Shown here one piece after another: positions 7,101 through 15,237 of a stretch of 18,987 bases of DNA. Below the pieces are notes generated by a model that did not search any database, was not told the DNA's origin, and worked only from the letters and a program-made list of their open reading frames with translations. How positions within the stretch are numbered: the stretch's first letter is position 1; every line of letters starts with the position of its first letter. Position numbers and translations under genes: made by a program. This DNA is from JAWVZY01 sp033721955 (GTDB lineage Bacteria; Patescibacteriota; Minisyncoccia; Spechtbacterales; 2-12-FULL-38-22): assembly GCA_033721955.1 (NCBI GenBank), contig JAWVZY010000013.1:1-18987 (forward strand), written 5' to 3'.

Positions 7101-7634
7101 CTGGATATAATTTCACAAATGCGTGATGTACGCGCTTGGGCGCAAGAGGGTCTGCGTTTGCGCGCTGACAGCGGCATTAAAGTACGCCAGCCATTGGAGG
7201 CATTTGCCGTAGATAAGGATATCCCCGCTGAATACGCCGAGATATTAAAAGATGAAATAAATGTCAAAAACGTAGTTAATATGAAAGAAGCCGGAGATGA
7301 CTGGGCTCATTCTGATGCCGGAGGTGCCAAAACCGCCATAAAAACTGCTCTCTCTGAAGCTCTAATAGTAGAAGGCCAGGCCAGAGAGATGATGCGAAAT
7401 ATTCAAAATATGAGACGAAAACTTGGACTTAAGCCATCAGATAAAATTAGCGTGAAATATAATTTGGATTCTAAATACGCCGGCAAATTGGCAAAGTATG
7501 AAGATGAAATAGCAAATACAACCGGTTCAGAAATTTCAGAAGCGCCTAATATAAGCGAGGATAGTTATGACATATTTAAAGAATATGACTGGGATTCTCA
7601 ACATAAGGTGCGCATAGGTATAAAGAAAATATAA
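4128..7634 (+). CDS. ileS: Isoleucyl-tRNA synthetase with an inserted histidine-phosphatase domain
   Basis: IleRS charges tRNA-Ile and edits Val-tRNA-Ile. Motifs in order: HIGH-type GFHH at 47-50 (PPTANGMPGFHH), CxxC at 174-177, the CP1 editing domain with TTTPWT at 223-228 and GTGIVHTAV further on, CxxC at 463-466, a second CxxC at 699-702, KMSKS at 794-798, and a C-terminal anticodon-binding domain. At 1168 residues it is more than 100 residues longer than usual. The surplus is a complete histidine phosphatase at about 486-680: LLRHGHSERN with nucleophile His493, SPLTRTRQTAE (544-553), VPEGENLAQVRKR, and VSHGHPL with His636. The insert lies between the two CxxC halves of a zinc ribbon, which are normally close together. 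The frame is unbroken and every key phosphatase residue is kept, so the domain is probably active. The usual acidic Glu motif reads LLDVNVGIFEN here, with Asp. The start lacks an SD (TTATATTT before ATG). recO follows after 16 nt. Confidence 0.95.
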   Translation: MNFPELEEKILKKWRAIKAFEKSVSSRPKDRTFVFYEGPPTANGMPGFHHVEARSYKDVICRYKTMRGFRVERRAGWDTHGLPVEIQVEKELGLNSKKEIEEYGIDKFNAKCRESVWRYKGEWENITERMGFWIDMDNPYITLNPLYMETLWWIIKQAWDKKLLYEGHKVVPYCTRCGTSISSHEVAQGYQMVKDISVTAKFEVESSKLEIPGKSKTYILAWTTTPWTLPGNVALAVGEDIKYSVVKKDGDYYIVASDLIDVIGEEEPEVVKEVKGKELVGIEYKPLFNIKELQNEKSHQVHPADFVTTEEGTGIVHTAVMYGEDDYNLGDELGLPKKHTVDLEGKFNELVKGFEGKLVTEQQTTIDILIYLKEKGLLFKKEKYEHSYPHCWRCGTPLLYYAMHSWFMAMEKLKDDLLEANEEINWVPAHIKEGRFGDWLRNVKDWAFSRSRYWGTPLPVWRCSECFHVEVVGSREDLAEFTKGRNNYWLLRHGHSERNQKNILASVYPEEGEKFEITDDGREDVEKAAKQLKKEGGVDIIVASPLTRTRQTAEIVAKELGVDVEYNEDLLDVNVGIFENKHEDQYHEYLGPNELEHFTKGVPEGENLAQVRKRMLGVIDNLEQEYKGKNILIVSHGHPLWVLEGALRGFSNKELIARKEVEYPRTGHLRKVDYAKFPYNNEGELDFHRPFVDDIEFPCTICDDENSKMKRVEDLVDVWYDSGSMPFAQQHYPFENKDDIDKGIEYPADYITEAMDQTRGWFYTLLAVSAILGKAPSYKNVITLGIVLDENGQKMSKSKGNIVDPWELADEYGMDAVRWYFFTVNQPDAAKLFSEKDLKERLQRFISTLANSHSFLNIYAPDVKPPAKLKSSDIMDAWIYARLKELNSAVVGYMEDYNVLEAARALDNFVVEDLSNWYIRRSRTRLQRPENKKQKEEAAGTLAFVLNEIAKMTSPFIPFLSEHIWQDLNQADTQSVHWQDYPVYKELGDKELDIISQMRDVRAWAQEGLRLRADSGIKVRQPLEAFAVDKDIPAEYAEILKDEINVKNVVNMKEAGDDWAHSDAGGAKTAIKTALSEALIVEGQAREMMRNIQNMRRKLGLKPSDKISVKYNLDSKYAGKLAKYEDEIANTTGSEISEAPNISEDSYDIFKEYDWDSQHKVRIGIKKI

Positions 7635-7650
7635 ATTTGAAAATTAAGGC

Positions 7651-8244
7651 ATGTATACCACAGAAGCTATAGTTTTAAAGACAATGCCAATGGGCGAGGC
7701 AGATGAGCTTGTATCAATATATACAAAAGATTTTGGCAAACTTCGCCTTAGGGCTCGCAGTTCTAAGAAAATAACTACAAAACAGGGTAACTTTATTCAT
7801 TCTATGGCGATTTTAAGTTGCAACTTTGTCTCCACTCGCGCCGGGTACCTGTTTTCTGGTATAAAGAGTATAAGGGGATATACCGATATTTCTGAAGATA
7901 TCTCCGCATCTGCCTATGTATCTTCTTTTTTTACGCTTTGTGACGACATTTTTTATGATGGTCAAAAAGATGAGGAAATATGGCAGCTTTTATGCAATGT
8001 TTTAGAAGAGGCGCGAGGTGCTTTGAGGGAAAATTCTCCAGATGAAGCTCGTGAATATTTATGGAGAAGAGAAAAGCAATGGTTGCTTTCTCTGCTTGCC
8101 ATACTTGGGTTAAAACCTAAAAACCTTAATTTAGATAATGTAAAAAACGCGAGACAACTTGATATCTATCTTCAGCGCGTTATGCAAAATAAACTTGAAC
8201 GTAAAATTGAGTTTTTCGGCATGAAGGCCACGGTATCACAATAA
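7651..8244 (+). CDS. recO: DNA repair protein RecO (short form)
   Basis: RecO works with RecR (and RecF) to load RecA on SSB-coated DNA. The N-terminus is typical of the OB fold: YTTEAIVLKTMPMGEADELVSIYTKDFGKLRLRAR as consecutive short motifs, followed by the GxxYxF-like segment TRAGYLFSGIKSIRGYTDISED. Helical repeats follow (ASAYVSSFFTLCDDIF, WQLLCNVLEEAR, WLLSLLAILGLKP). The protein is 197 residues, against about 240 in E. coli, and the usual C-terminal zinc cysteines are absent. Reduced RecO proteins are expected in CPR bacteria, so I read this as a natural short form and not a truncation. It sits in the operon 16 nt after ileS and 5 nt before the next gene, without an SD. Identity rests mainly on the first 80 residues. 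Confidence 0.85.
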   Translation: MYTTEAIVLKTMPMGEADELVSIYTKDFGKLRLRARSSKKITTKQGNFIHSMAILSCNFVSTRAGYLFSGIKSIRGYTDISEDISASAYVSSFFTLCDDIFYDGQKDEEIWQLLCNVLEEARGALRENSPDEAREYLWRREKQWLLSLLAILGLKPKNLNLDNVKNARQLDIYLQRVMQNKLERKIEFFGMKATVSQ

Positions 8245-8249
8245 TTATA

Positions 8250-9908
8250 ATGGCTAAGAAAAAATTAAAATTGAAGACCTGGCACCTTATGCCGCTATCC
8301 CTGATTATTCTTATAATAGCGGCTGCTTTAGTTTGGGCGGGCCGTAGCGATTTTTCAACTAGAAATGTAAGTTTGGCAATTGAAGGCCCTGCCCAGGTAG
8401 AGAATGGCAAAGCCGAAGAATATAAACTTGTGGTAACCAATGATTCTTCAAAAGCGCTTACAAATCTTAATTTAACCCTGGAAACCGGCTCTACAATTAC
8501 AGTAGCTGAGGGCGCCGATAACATAAGAACAGGTATAGAGCGCGTTGCTCCCGGCGAAACAAAGGAGTTAGAATTCAAACTTGTTGCATCTTCAACAAAT
8601 CAAAAAGAAAAGTTAAATGCCCGGCTTGATTATTCTCCCGAAGGTATTTCAGCTCGCTTTGTGGAGCTTACTTCACTTGAGATAGTAATAGGCCGTCTGG
8701 ATGTATCTGTAATATTTGATCTGCCTCCTACTATTTTTGCCGACCAGGAAATAAAAGGCACTATTCATATTATTCCTCATTCAGATATTCAGACCTCTCC
8801 CATATACTTGCGCCTTGATGCTCCTTCCGGCTTTCGCATTACAGAAACCAGCCATAACTTTGATTATGAAACAGTATGGAAACTTGGCGAACTTAAAGAA
8901 GAGCAATCTGTAAAGCGTGAATTTCGCGGTAAGCTATCTTCATACGAGGGCAGTCCTGATTTTAGCATTTCTCTTGGTCGCTTGGAGGGCATATCATTTC
9001 TTTCCCTTCACAGGGCAGATAAAGAGATAAGCATATCAGAATCACCTCTTGCATTGAACCTTGAACATGTAAATTCCACAAATAATGTAATAACCCCCGG
9101 AGGCCGTGTTATTGTAAGGGCTGCATATGAAAACAGGTCTGATATTCCAATGGAGGACGCCATATTAAAAGTATCTCTTCCCCGCGACACAGTTGACTTT
9201 TCATCTATTAGTCCCGGAGGAGGTTTAATTGATGAAGAAGAAGGCACCATAGAGTGGACAAGCGCCCAGGCCTCGAAACTGCGCTTTATAGATGTAGGCG
9301 AGGGGGGTGATATAACATTTTCATTTACAGCAAGCCAGGACATAGAACCTGCAAACGCTCAGGATTCTAACAAGACCTTAAATATTGCCGCAACTCTGCG
9401 CTCGGGTGAAGAAAGCTTAGAACTGGGAGGTACGCTTTTGCAGGCAAGAAGCACTCTTAGCTTAAAGCTTAAAACAAAGCTGGCTCTTTCTCAGGATGTA
9501 TTTCGCTCTAATTCAGATAGCGGCCCTCATCCTCCCAAGCCCAATCAGCTTTCTACATATACTGTGCGCTGGGTAGTAACCAACACAACAAACGATGTAA
9601 GCTCTGCAAAGGTGGAAGCAGTTCTTCCCGATTATGCATTGTGGCGGGATGAAACCGCTGTTTCCTCCGGAGATCTTAGATATATTTCTGACACAAACAC
9701 AGTTGTTTGGGATTTGGGTGAAATTGAAATGGGTACCGGTTTTGTGTACTCAGAAGAAGAGGCGCAATTTGTTGTAGGTATTATACCCGAGGCAGACGAT
9801 GTACAGGATGGAGTAAATATTTTAGAGCAAACGAAATTAAGCGGAATTGACTCATTTACAAGTACATTTTTAGAGCAGGATATAGGCGAGGAACCTGCCG
9901 GGCAATAA
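8250..9908 (+). CDS. Membrane-anchored protein with repeated Ig-like (DUF11/CARDB-type) domains
   Basis: The 552-residue protein has a basic start (MAKKKLKLKTW) and one strong hydrophobic segment at about residues 14-30 (PLSLIILIIAAALVWAG). The remaining 520 residues are polar and beta-rich, with no other membrane segment. It is therefore probably anchored by its N-terminus with the bulk outside the membrane. Recurrent patterns such as NVSLAIEGPAQVENGKAEEY, YKLVVTNDSSKALTNLNLTL, VAPGETKELEFKL, ITPGGRVIVRAAYENRSD and STYTVRWVVTNTTNDVSSAK are typical of CARDB/DUF11 Ig-fold modules with the N-T-N/S-D signature. I count three or four such domains. No sortase motif or C-terminal anchor is visible. 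A surface or cell-cell contact role is possible but unproven. The gene lies 5 nt after recO and 5 nt before glyS, so it is embedded in a synthetase operon; TATAAT overlaps its start codon. Confidence 0.8.
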   Translation: MAKKKLKLKTWHLMPLSLIILIIAAALVWAGRSDFSTRNVSLAIEGPAQVENGKAEEYKLVVTNDSSKALTNLNLTLETGSTITVAEGADNIRTGIERVAPGETKELEFKLVASSTNQKEKLNARLDYSPEGISARFVELTSLEIVIGRLDVSVIFDLPPTIFADQEIKGTIHIIPHSDIQTSPIYLRLDAPSGFRITETSHNFDYETVWKLGELKEEQSVKREFRGKLSSYEGSPDFSISLGRLEGISFLSLHRADKEISISESPLALNLEHVNSTNNVITPGGRVIVRAAYENRSDIPMEDAILKVSLPRDTVDFSSISPGGGLIDEEEGTIEWTSAQASKLRFIDVGEGGDITFSFTASQDIEPANAQDSNKTLNIAATLRSGEESLELGGTLLQARSTLSLKLKTKLALSQDVFRSNSDSGPHPPKPNQLSTYTVRWVVTNTTNDVSSAKVEAVLPDYALWRDETAVSSGDLRYISDTNTVVWDLGEIEMGTGFVYSEEEAQFVVGIIPEADDVQDGVNILEQTKLSGIDSFTSTFLEQDIGEEPAGQ

Positions 9909-9913
9909 ATTTT

Positions 9914-11284
9914 ATGGATAAAATGGAAAAAATTACAAGCTGGGCGAAGAGACGGGGTTTTATATACCCCGGCTCTGATATTTACGGGGGCCTGGCAAAT
10001 TCATGGGATTATGGGCCCGTTGGAGTTGAATTAAAAAACAATATAAAAAACGAGTGGTGGCACAGATTTGTGCACCGTCGTTCTGATATAGTAGGCCTTG
10101 ATGCCGCCCTTATAATGAATCCTAAGGTGTGGCAGGCAAGCGGCCATATAGAGGGCTTTAATGACCCTCTTGTAGAAGATAAAAAAACACACGAGAGATA
10201 CCGCTTAGATCATCTCCTTGAAGATGCGGGAGAAAATGTTGAGGGCATGTCTTTAGAAGACATGGCAAATAAGGCAAAAGAAATAAAGTTAAAGAGTCCC
10301 AAGGGCAATGAACTTACAGAGCCAAAAGAATTTAATTTAATGTTTGAAACATACCTGGGCCCCGTGAAAGATGAAGACAACAAGGCCTATTTGAGGCCGG
10401 AGACAGCCCAGGCAATTTTTGTAAATTTTAAAAATATTTTAGATACAACCCGCCAACGCATTCCTTTTGGCATCGCTCAGGTTGGGAAGGCTTTTCGCAA
10501 TGAAATAACTACCGGCAACTTTATTTTTCGCACTCGTGAATTTGAGCAGATGGAAATCGAATATTTTGTGGAAGAAAAAGAATGGGAAAAGCATTTTGAT
10601 TACTGGCTTAAGGAGCTCCATTTATGGCTGGAACATTGCGGTATAAATAAAAAGAACGTTGAGGATTACGAAACACCCGATGCCGAGCTTGCCCATTATT
10701 CAAAGAGAACTGTAGATATAATGTATAAATTTCCATTTGGCACGAAAGAGCTTTACGGCCTTGCCTACAGAACCGACTACGATCTAAAACAGCACATTGA
10801 GGCCAGCGGAGAAAAGCTTCAGTACAGAGATCCTCATACAAATGAAAAGTTTGTCCCTCATATTATAGAACCGAGCTTGGGAGTGGATCGCACCGTGCTT
10901 GCCGTACTTCTTGAGGCATACACAGAAGAAGAAGATAGAGTAGTTGCAAAGTTTCCAGCATGGCTCGCACCTGTTAAAGTTGCCGTATTTCCTCTGCTCT
11001 CTAACGATAAAAAATTGGTAAAATACGCCAAAGATATATTTGAAACGGTTTCACCTCGTTGGCATGCTCAATATGATGAAGGTGGAAGCATAGGCAAAAG
11101 ATACCGCAGGCAGGATGAAATAGGAACACCTGTATGCATTACTGTAGACCACGATACCCTGAAAGATGATACCGTAACTTTGCGCGACAGGGATTCAATG
11201 GAGCAAATTCGCATAAGCTCAAAAGATCTTACCGAGAAACTCGAGCAGTATTTTGCGGGTAAAAAATTTAAAGATCTAAAATGA
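9914..11284 (+). CDS. glyS: Glycyl-tRNA synthetase (single-chain, alpha2 type)
   Basis: This class II synthetase charges tRNA-Gly. The 456 residues open with the family hallmark WAKRRGFIYPGSDIYGGLANSW (given as adjacent runs WAKRRGFIYPGS and DIYGGLANSWDYGP). Motif 2 reads GKAFRNEITTGNFIFRTREF, and motif 3 reads IIEPSLGVDRTVLAV. The C-terminal anticodon-binding domain (about 350-450) has KVAVFPLLSND and DEIGTPVCITVDHDT. This is the eukaryote/archaea-like homodimer form and not the GlyQ/GlyS tetramer; the length is standard. The stop is TGA, overlapping the next ATG by 4 nt (ATGA), which suggests translational coupling and shows that TGA is a stop here. The start has no SD (AATAAATTTT before ATG). 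Confidence 0.96.
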   Translation: MDKMEKITSWAKRRGFIYPGSDIYGGLANSWDYGPVGVELKNNIKNEWWHRFVHRRSDIVGLDAALIMNPKVWQASGHIEGFNDPLVEDKKTHERYRLDHLLEDAGENVEGMSLEDMANKAKEIKLKSPKGNELTEPKEFNLMFETYLGPVKDEDNKAYLRPETAQAIFVNFKNILDTTRQRIPFGIAQVGKAFRNEITTGNFIFRTREFEQMEIEYFVEEKEWEKHFDYWLKELHLWLEHCGINKKNVEDYETPDAELAHYSKRTVDIMYKFPFGTKELYGLAYRTDYDLKQHIEASGEKLQYRDPHTNEKFVPHIIEPSLGVDRTVLAVLLEAYTEEEDRVVAKFPAWLAPVKVAVFPLLSNDKKLVKYAKDIFETVSPRWHAQYDEGGSIGKRYRRQDEIGTPVCITVDHDTLKDDTVTLRDRDSMEQIRISSKDLTEKLEQYFAGKKFKDLK

Positions 11285-12024
11285 CAAAGACAGTAAAAAC
11301 TTCTCTGTTAGTTATAATTGCCGGCCTGCTTATAGGCGGCATTTTGTTTATGCAGCGCTCGGGTAAAAATTTAGATCCTATATCTTTTATTTATAATCTT
11401 GCATCAAATAAAAACTCCCCCGAGGATAATAAAGAAAGTGTTTGGCCGCGTTATAACCAGCGCACTATAGGAATTAGCTTCCAGCACCCCAGGGAATGGG
11501 GCAGTTTAAGGTTCTCTATAGAGCCGTGTGTTATAGAGGGTGTAAGCACAGGTGCTTTGCAGGATGAGCCATGTATGCACGTTTTTTTAATGGCACCCGA
11601 CCTGGAAGGCCAGCCCTTGTTTATGGTTTCACAAAGCACTCATTTTGCAGATAATATGCGAGAGAGAGATCCTTATTTTGGCGATATATTTTCTCTGGCT
11701 CAAAAAGAAGACAGTAGCGTTCTTGAATTTATGGAAAATTACTGCACAGAGCAAGCTCCTTTATATGATGCTCAAAATTGCATTCGTGCCGTGAATCCAA
11801 ATGGCGTGCGTTATGTAAAAACACTACAGAACCCCTTTTATCCCAATGAGCGCACAGAGGGTAAAAAAATATTTTATTATCTGATACATCAGCCCGATAG
11901 CCATTTTGAGGGCATAGTCATGTCATCACAACTGCTTATGCCTCTATATAACCCCGAGAACCTCGAAAATGTAATGGATAAAATAATGGCAAGTGTAACA
12001 TTTTTAGAAAGTAACTCCCAATAA
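11281..12024 (+). CDS. Membrane-anchored hypothetical protein
   Basis: This 247-residue protein begins MTKTVKTS followed by a hydrophobic segment at residues 9-24 (LLVIIAGLLIGGILFM). It has one predicted anchor and an exterior domain. After a low-complexity linker (SNKNSPEDNKESVW) comes GISFQHPREWGSLRF, a pattern seen in PsbP-like and other small lipid- or envelope-associated domains (FxxPxxW), followed by mixed alpha/beta sequence. It contains four cysteines (EPCVIEG, DEPCMHV, NYCTEQ, NCIRAV) that could form two disulphides outside the cell. I do not recognise a specific family. It overlaps glyS by 4 nt and is the last gene of the operon; a clear terminator is not visible afterwards, and a fresh promoter precedes the next gene. 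Confidence 0.75.
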   Translation: MTKTVKTSLLVIIAGLLIGGILFMQRSGKNLDPISFIYNLASNKNSPEDNKESVWPRYNQRTIGISFQHPREWGSLRFSIEPCVIEGVSTGALQDEPCMHVFLMAPDLEGQPLFMVSQSTHFADNMRERDPYFGDIFSLAQKEDSSVLEFMENYCTEQAPLYDAQNCIRAVNPNGVRYVKTLQNPFYPNERTEGKKIFYYLIHQPDSHFEGIVMSSQLLMPLYNPENLENVMDKIMASVTFLESNSQ

Positions 12025-12053
12025 GGCCTAAACCTATACAAAGCGCCTATTTG

Positions 12054-12062
12054 TGGTATAGT
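12054..12062 (+). promoter_or_regulatory. Extended -10 promoter of the M16 peptidase gene
   Basis: TGGTATAGT at 12054-12062 is an extended -10 element (TGn plus TATAGT) that ends 12 nt before the ATG at 12075. Transcription would start near 12069, so the leader is about six nucleotides. No convincing -35 is visible. The in-frame TTG at 12051 lies inside this element and is rejected as a start. Confidence 0.55.
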
Positions 12063-12074
12063 AAAGACAATATT

Positions 12075-13355
12075 ATGAAATTTAATTACAAACTTTCAAA
12101 ATTAGATAACGGAATTCGCGTTATATCCGTGCCTCTGGGCTCTACAGCAGCTGTAACCAGTTTAGTGCTTGTAGGAACAGGTTCTCACTATGAGAAGAAA
12201 GAACTTGCAGGAATCTCTCATTATTTAGAGCACCTTTTTTTCAAGGGTTCAAAAAAATATCCAAGCGCTCATAAAATAAGCACCATTTTAGATACAATAG
12301 GTGCCTCATATAATGCTTTTACAGCTGAAGAAATGACCGGCTTTTATGTAAAGACAGTAAAAGATAAAGCTGAACTTGCCTTGGATGTTATGAGCGATTA
12401 TCTTAAAAATCCTCTTTTCAAAGATGAAGAAATTGAGCGTGAGAGGGGCGTAATTATTGAAGAACTTCGCATGTATTATGATATGCCTCAGCGCCACGTG
12501 CACGATGTTTTTCGTGAAGCGCTTTATGGAGAACAGCCGGCAGGAAGAAGTATCGGCGGCTATGAAGATACAGTTGCTAAAATAAAGCCCTCAGATATAC
12601 GCGAATATTTTAAAAAACAATATCGCGGAGATAATATAGTTGCTGTATTTGCAGGCAATATAACCCATGGGCACGCGCGCGAACTTGCCGAAAAGCATTT
12701 GGGCGAATTGCCCGAAGGCAATTCATTTGAAAAGGAACCTATAAAAGCTCCCGAAGCCATTGGCCCTTCTGTTGCAATAGAGCAAAAAGAAAGCGACCAA
12801 ACACACATAGTTTTAGGATTTAACGGCATAGATATAAATGATGATAGAAAATATGCCCTTGAAGTTTTAGCTGTAGTGCTTGGCGGAGGAATGAGTTCCC
12901 GGCTGTTTACAGAAATAAGAGAAAGAAGGGGCCTTGCATATTATGTCAGGGCAGGAGCAGATGCGGGCACTGATTTTGGAGATTTTGAGGCATCTGCGGG
13001 TATTGCAAATCCAAAGCTTGAAGAGGCCGTAGAGGTGCTTGTAAATGAGTTTAAAAAAATAAGAGATAACAATATAGAAAAAGAAGAGATCGATAAGGCA
13101 AAAAGCCATATTGAGGGCTCCACAATGCTGGGGCTTGAGACATCAAATTCAGTAGCATTTTATACCGGAAATTATCAGCTTCTTATGAAAAAAATAATAA
13201 CTCCCGAAGAATATCTTCAGAATATTAAAAAGGTTACAGCAAAAGACGTAAAGGAAATTGCGGGCGATATTTTCAAAAAGGAAACATGCCGCCTGGCTCT
13301 TGTGGGCCCCTATAAAAATGAAAAAAAATTGGAAGAAATATTAAACAAGCTTTAA
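12075..13355 (+). CDS. M16-family zinc peptidase (processing-peptidase type)
   Basis: M16 peptidases are zinc enzymes that degrade or process peptides; the bacterial single-unit type acts as a dimer. Counting from the ATG at 12075 the protein has 426 residues. The inverted zinc motif HxxEH is HYLEH at 49-53, and the third ligand Glu129 (GVIIEE) lies exactly 76 residues after the second His, the family spacing. The surrounding sequence (NGIRVISVPL, GTGSHYEKKELAGISHYLEHLFFKGS) is typical. The C-terminal half holds LAVVLGGGMSSRLFTEIRERRGLAYYVRAG, the substrate-binding R/Y segment (given as LGGGMSSRLF and RRGLAYYV). The length fits PqqF-like/MPP-like single-domain members. No signal peptide is seen, so it is likely cytosolic. 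It starts a new transcription unit just after the operon. Confidence 0.94.
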   Translation: MKFNYKLSKLDNGIRVISVPLGSTAAVTSLVLVGTGSHYEKKELAGISHYLEHLFFKGSKKYPSAHKISTILDTIGASYNAFTAEEMTGFYVKTVKDKAELALDVMSDYLKNPLFKDEEIERERGVIIEELRMYYDMPQRHVHDVFREALYGEQPAGRSIGGYEDTVAKIKPSDIREYFKKQYRGDNIVAVFAGNITHGHARELAEKHLGELPEGNSFEKEPIKAPEAIGPSVAIEQKESDQTHIVLGFNGIDINDDRKYALEVLAVVLGGGMSSRLFTEIRERRGLAYYVRAGADAGTDFGDFEASAGIANPKLEEAVEVLVNEFKKIRDNNIEKEEIDKAKSHIEGSTMLGLETSNSVAFYTGNYQLLMKKIITPEEYLQNIKKVTAKDVKEIAGDIFKKETCRLALVGPYKNEKKLEEILNKL

Positions 13356-13436
13356 TTTTGAATTTTGCATTTCACTCCTCAGGCCTGGAATCTGAAGAAT
13401 ATACACTCCGCTAAATGAATTTAAATTATCAATTAT

Positions 13437-14486
13437 ATGGCTAAGAAAACAGAAAACACACTATCAATAGATATAACCACAGCAACCATTGTAAAGGTTG
13501 CCGCGGCTATTTTGGGTATCTGGCTGTTTTTTAAGGTTTGGGAAATTATGGCGAGTTTGTTTTTGGGCTTTGTTTTGGCCGCCGCCATTGAACCTACAAT
13601 AAGCTGGCTTGAAAAGCAAAAGATAAAGCGCATAATAAGCGTGCCTGCTATATATATTCTCTCGGTTGCTGCTCTTTTTGGTTCATTTTACATATTTTTA
13701 CCTACGCTATTTCAGGATGTATTTTTAATATCTCAGACATTTCCCCAGCAATACGGTAATTTTTTGGACTCTCTCTTTCAGCTTAGCGCTTTTGATAATC
13801 TGGGCTTTTTAGCTCCGGCACTAGATGAGCTGCTTTTGAATTTGCAAAACCGCATAGCTGAGATAATACCTAATCTTTTTGGTTTTATATCAACATTATT
13901 TGGCGGCATTGCCTCATTCGGTTTTATTCTTGTATTTTCTTTTTATCTTTTATTGCGCCGTAAAGATCTGGAAAATTCGCTGGTTTCTGTAACGCCCGAT
14001 AAGTATAAAGATGATGCCAAACTTATATTGCGCGCCGTACAGCGCAGGATAGGCCGCTGGCTCCAGGCTATATTTGTACTTGCTACTTTTGTGGGCGTTA
14101 CAACATTTGTAATATTATCTTTGCTTGGTGTTAAATTCGCTTTAACTTTGGGAATTGTAGCCGGCATATTTGAGATAGTCCCTTATATAGGACCCTTTAT
14201 TGCAGGAGCTCTTATATTTTTGGCCGGCTCCTCAGAGGCATTTTCAATAGGGCTTATTGCGCTTTTGGCCTTTATTTTGCTTCAGCAAATAGAGCAGGCA
14301 GTTGTAGTACCTGCCGTGATGAGCAGGGTTGTCGGTTTTAATCCTTTATTTATAATTATATTTGTATTAATCGGCGCTACGCTTGCCGGCATCTGGGGCA
14401 TTATAGTAGCTGTGCCTCTTGCCGCCGCTATCTCAGAAGTTGTTCGCGGCATAAATCGCAGCAAAGAGAGAGCCAAGAAAAAGTAA
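13437..14486 (+). CDS. AI-2E family (UPF0118/PerM-like) membrane transporter
   Basis: This 349-residue integral membrane protein belongs to the AI-2 exporter/PerM-type family, whose members export small molecules or exchange ions. The substrate here cannot be read from sequence. About seven or eight hydrophobic segments are visible. The first pair is at about 18-50 (VAAAILGIWLFFKVW, ASLFLGFVLAAAIEP) and another is at about 65-85. A less hydrophobic central section follows (about 90-140), and then the family signature block in the C-terminal half: GVKFALTLGIVAGIFEIVPYIGP, LLQQIEQAVVVPAVM, VGFNPLFIIIFVLIG and GIWGIIVAVPLAA. The tail is basic (RSKERAKKK). Length is typical. An 81-bp gap separates it from the M16 gene, and rsmI follows after 13 nt. 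It has no SD (AATTAT before ATG). Confidence 0.92.
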   Translation: MAKKTENTLSIDITTATIVKVAAAILGIWLFFKVWEIMASLFLGFVLAAAIEPTISWLEKQKIKRIISVPAIYILSVAALFGSFYIFLPTLFQDVFLISQTFPQQYGNFLDSLFQLSAFDNLGFLAPALDELLLNLQNRIAEIIPNLFGFISTLFGGIASFGFILVFSFYLLLRRKDLENSLVSVTPDKYKDDAKLILRAVQRRIGRWLQAIFVLATFVGVTTFVILSLLGVKFALTLGIVAGIFEIVPYIGPFIAGALIFLAGSSEAFSIGLIALLAFILLQQIEQAVVVPAVMSRVVGFNPLFIIIFVLIGATLAGIWGIIVAVPLAAAISEVVRGINRSKERAKKK

Positions 14487-14499
14487 ACTTGCCAACAAC

Positions 14500-15180
14500 A
14501 TGAGCAAATTATTTATAGTTGCCACCCCGATAGGAAATTTACAAGACATTACATTACGCGCCCTCCACACCCTAAAGGAGAGCGATTTTATTTTATGTGA
14601 AGATACTCGTGTAACAAAAAAACTTCTCAATCACTATGAAATAGATACTCCAACTATAAGCTACCACCATCACTCATCAGATAAAAAAACAGAAGAAATA
14701 TTACAACTTTTAAAAGAAGGTAAAACTCTTTCACTTGCAACAGACGCGGGTACCCCGGGCATCTCAGACCCCGGCAATGAGCTTATAGCGACACTTTTAG
14801 AGGATTTAGGCGATAAACTAAGTGTAGCACCCATTCCCGGCCCAAGCGCCCTTACCGCAGCCGCCTCAATTAGCGCTATGCCCATGAATGAATTTATTTT
14901 TTTGGGCTATCCGCCCAAGAAGCGTAAAAGGAAGAAATTCTTTGAGAGGGTTGTCAGCTCAGATATTCCTGTTATATTGTATGAGTCGGTGCACCGTATT
15001 ATAAAAACACTTGAGGAAATTGAACAGATTGCCAAAGATAAGTACGATGTAATGGTGGCGCGTGAAATTACAAAACAGTTTGAAAGTATATACAGGGGCA
15101 CCTTTGAAGAGGTATTGGAACAATTACAAAAGGACAAGGTTAAAGGAGAATTTGTCATTATTTTACGCGAAGTAAAATAA
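14500..15180 (+). CDS. rsmI: 16S rRNA (cytidine-1402-2'-O)-methyltransferase RsmI
   Basis: RsmI methylates the ribose of C1402 in the decoding centre of 16S rRNA, using SAM. The 226 residues carry the tetrapyrrole-methylase-fold signatures in order: LFIVATPIGNLQDITLRAL, CEDTRVTKKLLNHYEI, LATDAGTPGISDPGNEL, IPGPSALTAAASISA and FLGYPPKKRKRKKFF. ESVHRIIKTLEEI and AREITKQFESIYRGT follow. The length is a little below the E. coli enzyme (about 286), which has an extra C-terminal domain; many bacteria have the shorter form. It follows the AI-2E gene by 13 nt and precedes metG by 57 nt. The order rsmI-metG-tatD is also found in Firmicutes, so this block looks ancient. Confidence 0.96.
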   Translation: MSKLFIVATPIGNLQDITLRALHTLKESDFILCEDTRVTKKLLNHYEIDTPTISYHHHSSDKKTEEILQLLKEGKTLSLATDAGTPGISDPGNELIATLLEDLGDKLSVAPIPGPSALTAAASISAMPMNEFIFLGYPPKKRKRKKFFERVVSSDIPVILYESVHRIIKTLEEIEQIAKDKYDVMVAREITKQFESIYRGTFEEVLEQLQKDKVKGEFVIILREVK

Positions 15181-15237
15181 TTACAACGACTAATTACTAA
15201 TAACTAATGTCTAATTAGATACAAAAATTTTAAATTT

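Noticed and set aside
12051..12074. TTG start 8 codons upstream for the M16 peptidase
   Set aside because: It lies within the extended -10 element TGGTATAGT; the family N-terminus starts at ATG 12075.
15181..15237. Short direct repeats (CTAATTA-type) between rsmI and metG as a CRISPR-like or operator array
   Set aside because: The units are too short, AT-rich and irregular in spacing to support a feature.
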